From Acidobacteriota bacterium (GTDB taxonomy: Bacteria; Acidobacteriota; Vicinamibacteria; Vicinamibacterales; UBA2999), in the NCBI GenBank assembly GCA_020851835.1, contig JADZBZ010000120.1, forward strand, positions 1 to 18,452: 18,452 bases of DNA, given 5' to 3'. Every line of letters starts with the position of its first letter. Positions within the stretch are counted from its first letter, which is position 1. Under the pieces are notes generated by a model. The model searched no databases, was not told where the DNA came from, and saw only the letters and a program-made list of their open reading frames with translations. This document shows, in pieces, positions 13,009 through 18,452 of this stretch. Position numbers and translations under genes: made by a program.

Positions 13009-13698
13009 TCAGGCCACCTTGGCCTGGGCATAGTACTGCGCTTCGCACTCGGCGGGTCGGATCCCCTCAGTGTGGAAGTGCTCGTCGAGCATCACGACCT
13101 CGCCCGTCTCGACGGAGTACGTCCCGCAGGCGAGTCCGATCGCGCCCTCTCTGAACAACCGTTCCAGGATTGGGCTGCGTTCAAGGATCGAACGCATCTG
13201 AAGGCACGCGTGCTCCCTCGCGACCAGTTCGACGCGGTCTTCGGGAGGTTGGACGGCGCCGCGGCTGTCGACCTCGTGGACGGCAGGGCTGATCTTCGTC
13301 AGCAGCCCCGTCAAGTGACCCATCTGCACGAACTCGCAGGCGCCCTTGACCGCGCCGCATCTCGAGTGTCCGATGACGACGATCAGTTTCGAGCCCGCCA
13401 CTTGGCAGGCGAACTCCATGCTGCCCAGGATGTCCTCGTTCACGACATTCCCGGCGATGCGGATGCTGAAGATATCACCCAGGCCCTGGTCGAAGATGAG
13501 TTCGGCCGACGTTCGCGAGTCGATGCAACTCAAGATGGCGGCGAACGGGAACTGGCCGGGTGCGGTCTCGTTCACCTGCTGCAATAGATTGCGATTCGCG
13601 CGGAGGTTGTTCACAAAGCGGCGGTTGCCCTCTTGGAGGATCTCCAGCGCCTCGCGGGGCGTCAGATGGGTCTGGGTCTCGATCGTGTGGGTACCCAT
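13009..13698 (-). CDS. Beta-class carbonic anhydrase
   Basis: It interconverts CO2 and bicarbonate in the cytoplasm. The 229-residue protein has the zinc ligands and catalytic dyad of beta-carbonic anhydrases: C58, D60 and R62 (SCIDSR), H111 and C114 (GHSRCGAVKG). The conserved RIAGNVVNEDILGSMEFA lies between them. ATG 13698 is supported by AAGGAG 8 bases upstream. It lies downstream of the SulP gene on the same strand, and joint transcription is likely. The pairing of SulP transporter and carbonic anhydrase is a known arrangement for bicarbonate handling. Nothing is damaged. Confidence 0.95.
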   Translation of the reverse strand: MGTHTIETQTHLTPREALEILQEGNRRFVNNLRANRNLLQQVNETAPGQFPFAAILSCIDSRTSAELIFDQGLGDIFSIRIAGNVVNEDILGSMEFACQVAGSKLIVVIGHSRCGAVKGACEFVQMGHLTGLLTKISPAVHEVDSRGAVQPPEDRVELVAREHACLQMRSILERSPILERLFREGAIGLACGTYSVETGEVVMLDEHFHTEGIRPAECEAQYYAQAKVA

Positions 13699-13874
13699 AC
13701 GTCATCTCCTTGTCCTGCCGGCGCGCGCTCGGTCCTCTTGGGGGATCTCCAAAACGGCCGATTGGCTGCGGGTCACTACGGTTAACGGCTAGCTAAGTGC
13801 TGGGTTCCAGGTGAGCCCCTGCGAACGCGTGCGCGGCCCGCAAGGCATCGCTTCGGGAGGCGAATCTCGCATCC

Positions 13875-15485
13875 TCACCGATGCGGTTGTCGATCTTGCA
13901 GCGTCGACAGGACCGAGGTCACGTCGGCGTTGGCGCCGACGAGCCAGACGCGACGTCCCGCAGCCTCCGCGTCCGAGAGAATCGTCCGCACCGCCATTGC
14001 CGCGGAGACGTCGAGAAACGGCACTGTCGTGAAATCAAGGGCGATCGTGCTGCCGCCCTCGCGCGCCCGCTCCCGAACGTGGTGTCCGAGGTCGGCGGCG
14101 GCGCCAAAACTCAGTGGGCCGTCCGAGAACGTGAACCAGGCAAGCTGGCCGCGCAGCGCGACGATCTGGCGCGCCTCCTCCGGAGTGAAGACGTCCTCGG
14201 GCTCGGCTTGCCTGGCCGCGATCTGCACGTCTGCCAGTTGCTTGACGAACGCCAGGGCGGCGAGCACCACGCCGACGGCCACGGCGGTGATGAGATCCGC
14301 GAAGACCGTCAGGCCGAGCACGACGGCCATCAGGAGCAGGTCCCACCGCGGACCTCGGTGCGCGCGCCGGATGTACGTCCAGTCGATGATGTCGTAGCCA
14401 ACCTTGACGAGGATGCCGGCCAGCACTGCGTGCGGGATTCGCGGCGCCAGGGGCGCCAAGGCGAGCACCACGGCGAGTAGGAGGAGGGAGTGGGTCATCC
14501 CCGAGATGCGCGTCGTGGCGCCGGCGCGGATGTTCACTACCGTCCGCATTGTCGCCCCGGTCCCCGGTACCGCGCCGAACAGGCCGGCCATGGCATTGCC
14601 GACGCCCTGACCGATCAACTCACGACGGGAGTCGTGCCTGGTGGCGGTGAGGTTGTCGGCCACGAGAGAGGTGAGCAAGGTGTCGACGGCACCAAGCGCC
14701 GCCAGGATCGCCGCCGCTTCAAGGACGACGAGGATCGTGTCAGCGGAGAGGCGCGGCACGACGAGGGCCGGCAGTCCCGTTGGGATGTCGCCGAGCAGCG
14801 GCGCGCCGGGTAGCAGACCGCCGACAAGCGTGCCGACGACGAGCGCGGCCAGCGAGCCGGGAATCACCTTCGCCCAGCGGCGCGGCCAGAGAAAGACCGT
14901 CGCCAGCGCCAGGACACCGACTGCCAGTGCCGACCAGGCCGGGTTGGCGATTGCGCTGGGAACCGCCGCCAGGGCGGGGACGGTGCCGCCGCCGGACGGC
15001 TCGTGGCCAAACAGGCGTGCCACCTGTAGGGAGCTGATCACGGCGCCGATGCCGCTCATGAACCCCGAAACGACCGGGTATGGCACCAGCTTGATGTACT
15101 GGCCGAGGCCGGCCAGTCCCATCACGATCTGCAGCACGCCACCGAGCAGCACCGCCGCGAATACCTGTGCCGGGTCGCCATTAAGAGCTGCGAAAACCCC
15201 CGCAAAGACCACGACCATGGGTCCCGTGGGGCCCGAGACCTGCGTCGGCGTGCCACCGAGGAGGGCGGCAAGAAATCCGACGACGATGGCGCCCCACAGG
15301 CCGGCCATGGGCCCGGCCCCGGATGATTCGCCAAACGCGAGCGTCAGGGGCAGGGCGACGACGCCGGTAGTCACGCCCGCCGGGACATCCGCCCGCAGGC
15401 GCGAGCTGTGGCGGCGTCTTGGCTGGTCGGCCGAGTGGCCGGGTGGAACACCCGATTGAGTCACCGTCCCTCCATGTCTGGCCAT
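13875..15485 (-). CDS. SulP-family anion (bicarbonate/sulfate) transporter with STAS domain, tail frameshifted
   Basis: This is an inner-membrane transporter of the SLC26/SulP family. It has 10-14 hydrophobic segments (residues about 35-420), including the SulP signature region GPTGPMVVVFAGVFAAL, GQGVGNAMAGLFGAVPGTGA and VLAGILVKVGYDIIDW, and a C-terminal STAS domain from about 440 (FTFSDGPLSFGAAADLGHH, IALDFTTVPFLDVSAAMAV). Next to a carbonic anhydrase, bicarbonate (BicA-like, Na+-coupled) is a likelier substrate than sulfate; that is inference. GTG 15464, preceded by GGAGGG, may be the true start rather than ATG 15485. The stop at 13875 is premature: in another frame NRIGEDARFASRSDALRAAH continues the STAS helix to a TAG at 13793, implying a 1-2 base indel near 13895. 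Confidence 0.92.
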   Translation of the reverse strand: MARHGGTVTQSGVPPGHSADQPRRRHSSRLRADVPAGVTTGVVALPLTLAFGESSGAGPMAGLWGAIVVGFLAALLGGTPTQVSGPTGPMVVVFAGVFAALNGDPAQVFAAVLLGGVLQIVMGLAGLGQYIKLVPYPVVSGFMSGIGAVISSLQVARLFGHEPSGGGTVPALAAVPSAIANPAWSALAVGVLALATVFLWPRRWAKVIPGSLAALVVGTLVGGLLPGAPLLGDIPTGLPALVVPRLSADTILVVLEAAAILAALGAVDTLLTSLVADNLTATRHDSRRELIGQGVGNAMAGLFGAVPGTGATMRTVVNIRAGATTRISGMTHSLLLLAVVLALAPLAPRIPHAVLAGILVKVGYDIIDWTYIRRAHRGPRWDLLLMAVVLGLTVFADLITAVAVGVVLAALAFVKQLADVQIAARQAEPEDVFTPEEARQIVALRGQLAWFTFSDGPLSFGAAADLGHHVRERAREGGSTIALDFTTVPFLDVSAAMAVRTILSDAEAAGRRVWLVGANADVTSVLSTLQDRQPHR

Positions 15486-15562
15486 GGTAAGACGGGAGAT
15501 TCACTGCGGCCTAGATCGAACATTCGGTCGTGATTCATCGAGCATCTCGATATATTTATGGA
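15486..15562. promoter_or_regulatory. Divergent control region between sulP and the NhaR-type regulator
   Basis: This 77-base gap holds an inverted repeat TCGAG-CAT-CTCGA (15538-15550) and TATATT (15551-15556), a likely -10 for the regulator. The -10 lies so close to ATG 15563 that the mRNA would be nearly leaderless. LysR-type proteins usually bind such an interval to control themselves and the divergent gene. Confidence 0.45.
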
Positions 15563-16459
15563 ATGTCGCTGAACTACCATCACTTGCTATGTGTGTGGAC
15601 CGTGACACGTGAGGGCGGTGTCGTCCGCGCTGCCAAAGCGTTGAAGGTGACGCAGCCGACGGTGAGCAGCCACATCCGGTCGCTCGAGGACATCCTCGGA
15701 GAGCCACTGTTCTCCCGCGAGGGGCGTCGGCTCGTGCCGACCGACGTCGGCCGCGTTGTCGCCGACTACGCGGACGAGATCTTCTCGCTTGGTCGAGAAC
15801 TTGTGGACACGGTGAGAACCCGTTCGACTGGTCGCCGGCTGCGCCTCGCCGTTGGCATTGCCGACGGGATGAGCAAGCTCGTTACCCATCGCCTGTTGGA
15901 GCCGGCAATGCAGCTCGGGCGGCCGGTGCACCTGGTCTGCCGGGAAGACCGCGTCGAACGCCTGTTGGCGGCACTCGCGCTCCACGAACTCGATCTTGTG
16001 CTGTCGGACGTGCCGGTACCGCCGACCGTGAATGTGAAGGCGTTCAACCACCTGCTTGGCGAGTGCCACGTCACGGCGTTTGCCCAGCCCGCGCTGGCAC
16101 GCCGCCTCCGCCGAGGATTTCCCGACTCCCTGGCCGGCATCCCGTTGTTGCTGCCGAGCGACGGGACGGCCCTCCGGCGGCTGGTCACCGACTGGCTGCG
16201 GCAGGTGCGCGTTGATGCTGTGGTGGCCGGCGAGTTCGATGACTTCACCCTCATCAAGGTGTTCGGCGAGGTCGGCGCCGGGGTCCTGTTCGTCCCGTCG
16301 GCCGTGGCGGCCGAGGTGCGCCAACGCTATCGGCTGTCGCCCATCGCTGAGATTCCGACGATCCGAGAGCGTTTCTACGCCATCTCAGCCGAGCGCCGCA
16401 TCCAGAATCCGGCGGTGACGGCGGTCACGGAGGCCGCTCGTGCGACGCTGTTTGGGTGA
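15563..16459 (+). CDS. nhaR: NhaR-type LysR-family transcriptional regulator
   Basis: The 298-residue protein resembles NhaR, the Na+-responsive LysR activator of sodium/proton antiporter genes, along its whole length. The HTH is at residues 1-60 (LNYHHLLCVWTVTREGGVVR, AAKALKVTQPTVSSHIRSLE). The effector domain has the NhaR-specific stretches GIADGMSKLVTHRLLEPA, ELDLVLSDVPVP, GEFDDFTLIKVFGEVGAGVL and YAISAERRIQNPAV. ATG 15563 (MSLNYHHL) is preferred over the upstream frame start at 15530 because it aligns with NhaR. It is divergent from sulP and followed 12 bases later by the exchanger frame, so it likely controls both in response to sodium. Confidence 0.9.
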   Translation: MSLNYHHLLCVWTVTREGGVVRAAKALKVTQPTVSSHIRSLEDILGEPLFSREGRRLVPTDVGRVVADYADEIFSLGRELVDTVRTRSTGRRLRLAVGIADGMSKLVTHRLLEPAMQLGRPVHLVCREDRVERLLAALALHELDLVLSDVPVPPTVNVKAFNHLLGECHVTAFAQPALARRLRRGFPDSLAGIPLLLPSDGTALRRLVTDWLRQVRVDAVVAGEFDDFTLIKVFGEVGAGVLFVPSAVAAEVRQRYRLSPIAEIPTIRERFYAISAERRIQNPAVTAVTEAARATLFG

Positions 16460-16537
16460 CCCAACGATCCCGTGGACAACGCCGCGGCGGCGCCAACGCC
16501 TCGGCAGCGTGAAGGCTTTTGCGTCAGGGCTGTCGTG

Positions 16538-17509
16538 ATGGTGTCCGCGCTCCTTGTATTTGTCGGGTTTACGCTGCTGGCGTTCGGCGGCGAGGTCCTC
16601 TTGAGAGGAGCTGTCGGGCTGGCCGCGCGCCTACGGCTGTCACCGGCGATCATCGGACTGACGGTCGTCGCCGCAGGCACGTCCGTCCCCGAACTGGCGG
16701 TCAGCGCCCTGGCGTCGGTCAAGGGTCAGACCGACCTCGCCGTCGGCAACGTAGTGGGGTCGAACCTCTTCAACCTGCTCGTGATCCTCGGAATCTCGGC
16801 ACTGGTTCGCCCGCTCGTGCTCGGCGGCAACACCATTCGGCTGGAGTATCCAGTCTTGGTGTTGGTCACGCTCATGTCCCTCGCGATCACCCAGGACGGC
16901 GGCATCAATCGGCTCGATGCGGCGCTGCTCCTGTCCGTGTACATAGGCTTCACTGCCTACGTGGTTTCGTTGGTCCGCGAGCAGATGAACGCGGTAGAGA
17001 TGCGGGAATACGGCGCCGCAGTCCGCGGTCTCGAAACGAGTCACGCACCGTCCGGCTTACCAGGACTGCTCGCGCAGGTCGGGGGCGGGATCGCGCTGCT
17101 GGGGATTGGGGCACAGGCGACGGTCACCGGGGCGGTAGCGCTCGCCACGAGTTTCGGGGTGTCTGAGCGGGTTATAGGCCTGACGATTCTTGCCGCTGGC
17201 ACGAGCCTGCCCGAGGTTGTCACGTCGCTGGTCGCTGTGGCCCGTGGCCGTGATGATGTGGCGATCGGCAACGTGATCGGTTCGAATCTGTTCAACCTCC
17301 TCGGCATCCTGGGACTGAGTGCAGCGATTGCGCCCCTTGCAGTGCACCCTACCATTGTCGGGTCCGACAATTGGTGGCTGCTGGGCGCGACGCTACTGAT
17401 CTTCCCACTAATGGTGACAGGCGCGCGCATCGGTCGAGTCGAGGGGGCACTCCTGTTGAGCGCATATGGGGTCTACTTGGTGCGACTGTTCTGGTCGACG
17501 CCGATGTGA
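16538..17509 (+). CDS. CaCA-family calcium/sodium exchanger (YrbG-like)
   Basis: This inner-membrane cation antiporter has about ten helices and two inverted alpha repeats. Repeat 1 is AAGTSVPELAVSALASVKG with GNVVGSNLFNLLVILGIS; repeat 2 is AAGTSLPEVVTSLVAVARG with GNVIGSNLFNLLGILGLS. The two GTSxPE glutamates and GSNxFN motifs that bind the ions are intact. ATG 16538 (MVSALLVFVGFTLLAFGGEV) matches the family start; the frame is open back to GTG 16472. It is co-directional with the NhaR-type gene and probably in its operon. It would exchange Na+ (or K+/H+) against Ca2+, linking the cluster to sodium homeostasis. Confidence 0.92.
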   Translation: MVSALLVFVGFTLLAFGGEVLLRGAVGLAARLRLSPAIIGLTVVAAGTSVPELAVSALASVKGQTDLAVGNVVGSNLFNLLVILGISALVRPLVLGGNTIRLEYPVLVLVTLMSLAITQDGGINRLDAALLLSVYIGFTAYVVSLVREQMNAVEMREYGAAVRGLETSHAPSGLPGLLAQVGGGIALLGIGAQATVTGAVALATSFGVSERVIGLTILAAGTSLPEVVTSLVAVARGRDDVAIGNVIGSNLFNLLGILGLSAAIAPLAVHPTIVGSDNWWLLGATLLIFPLMVTGARIGRVEGALLLSAYGVYLVRLFWSTPM

Positions 17510-18018
17510 CCGCTCGTCATGAGCACCACGCGAGCGTCAGACGTCTTCATTGCCGATGACGAACGTCCGCCAATTCATCGATCCAGCTCGTCCAGCTCGC
17601 GACATCGCGCGATGTCGACCGCCAGCGGCGCCTTGCCTGTTCGATCAACGTGGGGATAGGGCGCGCGTGTGACTACTCCGGGGACGGTACGCGGTCGAGC
17701 ATTCGCCCTGCGGGCTCATCCTGGACCACCGCACAGACCTATTCCTCGGTCCACCGCAGCTCGAAGGCGGGGCTGGCCACTGAGGCGTGGGCCTTGAGCG
17801 ACTGCTCCCGTCGCCTTTCCGGTGCTGGGTCGGCAGCTTGAACGGCACACCAACCTCGATGGCCCGTGTCGGTCGTCAAGACCTCCAGACTCTCAACCGA
17901 ATGCGCCTATTTTCGAGGGCTGCGGAGGCAAAGAACGGAGTGTTTTTCGACGCCATTGCCCGCCATCACCCACGAGAACCCGCTACGCCCTGCTAAGTTA
18001 TTGAAAAGAAAGGATTGA
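17510..18018. other. Gene-poor stretch between exchanger and island repeat
   Basis: No convincing gene is seen on either strand; frames are short and without recognised motifs. GACGT/ACGTC (about 17539-17566) is a weak inverted repeat after the exchanger stop. The AT-richer last bases (TTGAAAAGAAAGGATTGAAT, 18001-18020) resemble sequence that follows tRNA-Ser genes on the opposite strand, consistent with an integration scar. Confidence 0.4.
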
Positions 18019-18174
18019 ATTTGGCGGAGAGGGTGGGATTCGCGAACTGCGTCCACCTGTTGAAAACAAGGAACTTACGGGATTTCCACTTCCTCCAGAT
18101 CCGCTAGAACCGCTCAAAGGCCGTGGTAGACGCACGTATTGCGCACGTGGCGCCATATACGTCTTGTATACGGC
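18019..18174. repeat. 154-bp island repeat, copy 2
   Basis: It matches copy 1 (10397-10550) at about 91%, same orientation, with a 2-base CG insertion in the T-loop position (ATTCGCGAAC). The tRNA-like end here, GGCGGAGAGGGTGGGATTCG, is the canonical bacterial tRNA-Ser form. It includes a mutated copy of the vapBC operator (CCATATAC-GTCTT-GTATACGG), but no vapB gene follows. Confidence 0.8.
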
Positions 18175-18195
18175 ACGACGCACTCAGACGGCGGC

Positions 18196-18345
18196 GAACT
18201 GGACTTCGTATCTCGCGGTTCTACACCGAGGTATCCGCATATCGCCGCAAACGCCCGTCTCACAGGGGTCGTTGTCCTCGAGCTCCAGATCGACGGCGAA
18301 GGCAATGTCGACCCTCATCCGCTTTCGGGGGGGATGTCCCACTGA
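18196..18345 (+). pseudogene. TonB C-terminal domain fragment
   Basis: The frame reads ELDFVSRGSTPRYPHIAANA, then RLTGVVVLELQIDGEGNV and a short tail to the stop at 18343-18345. This is the first part of a TonB C-terminal domain (YPxxAxxARxxGxVVLxxxIDxxGNV). The rest of the domain and the upstream membrane anchor and Pro-rich linker are missing, and the frame enters from the island repeat without a start. It is likely a gene fragment stranded at the repeat boundary. The left edge is approximate. Confidence 0.55.
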
Positions 18346-18363
18346 CTGTTGAAATTTGAGAGC

Positions 18364-18436
18364 GGCGGCTCCTCACTGCTCGTGGTACACGAGTGGTGTC
18401 TAGCCCCGGGCGCAAGCCCGCCAACAAGGAGCCGCC
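18364..18436 (+). promoter_or_regulatory. Structured mRNA leader sequestering the ribosome binding site (candidate)
   Basis: GGCGGCTCCT (18364-18373) pairs perfectly with AGGAGCCGCC (18427-18436), which contains the Shine-Dalgarno AGGAG and ends directly at ATG 18437. Inside lie two hairpins: CTCGTG-GTA-CACGAG (18379-18393) and CGGGC-GCAA-GCCCG (18407-18420, a GNRA tetraloop). Together they form a three-way junction with the ribosome binding site in the closing stem. No known riboswitch class is recognised. Confidence 0.45.
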
Positions 18437-18452
18437 ATGAAGAAGTCTCGCA
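18437..18452 (+). CDS. Start of a gene running off the window (MKKSR...)
   Basis: ATG 18437 follows AAGGAG with good spacing and encodes MKKSR before the window ends. A basic N-terminus of this kind is compatible with a signal peptide, but the product cannot be told from five residues. Confidence 0.4.

Noticed and set aside
1..18452. CRISPR array or rRNA genes
   Set aside because: No regularly spaced short repeats and no rRNA-like sequence were seen; the only repeats are those listed.

Overview
The window is GC-rich bacterial DNA with small gene gaps, many gene fragments and several toxin-antitoxin (TA) loci. Codon use, the secreted S9 peptidase, the TonB-type fragment and the kinds of accessory families fit an Acidobacteriota-like soil bacterium (perhaps Vicinamibacteria). 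That placement is inference; no rRNA or complete tRNA gene is present to fix it.

Layout. (1) 1-1824: the start of a DUF4258-like gene runs into a complete IS3-family element (146-1814) with terminal repeats, orfA, orfB and a -1 frameshift site. (2) 1818-3680, minus strand: a truncated primase of the TOTE conflict-system type, a DUF6155-like fragment, a CcbP-like calcium-binding protein, and a HigBA-like TA locus whose toxin is broken by two small indels while antitoxin, promoter and operator remain. (3) 3767-6184, plus strand: a tightly overlapping operon of a small membrane protein, a nitroreductase stub, an M23 peptidase and a CPBP-type membrane protein. Its last frame runs into (4) a UPF0175/DUF3368-PIN TA pair (6106-6998). 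(5) 7230-9434, minus strand: a complete exported S9 prolyl-oligopeptidase-type peptidase. (6) 9435-12975: a mosaic of an IS21-like end, an AbiEi antitoxin truncated at both ends, a 154-bp repeat that starts with the 3' end of a tRNA-Ser-like sequence, an intact vapBC pair, a DUF2200 fragment abutting a tyrosine-recombinase fragment, an intact PIN/RHH TA pair and a decayed membrane gene. (7) 13009-17509: a beta-carbonic anhydrase and a SulP transporter on the minus strand, divergent from an NhaR-type LysR regulator and a Na+/Ca2+ exchanger-family protein; this looks like a sodium- and bicarbonate-linked ion module. (8) 17510-18452: a gene-poor stretch, the second copy of the tRNA-end repeat, a TonB C-terminal fragment, and a structured leader in front of a gene that leaves the window.

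How it fits together. The two tRNA-end repeats (10397-10550 and 18019-18174) have the same orientation and enclose the ion module, two TA loci and an integrase remnant. This is what an old, decayed integrative island, or tandem islands at one tRNA gene, would leave. No complete new defence system is visible. The most useful leads are this island boundary, the half-dead TA and TOTE remnants, the SulP/carbonic anhydrase/NhaR/exchanger cluster, and the candidate structured leader RNA at the right edge.
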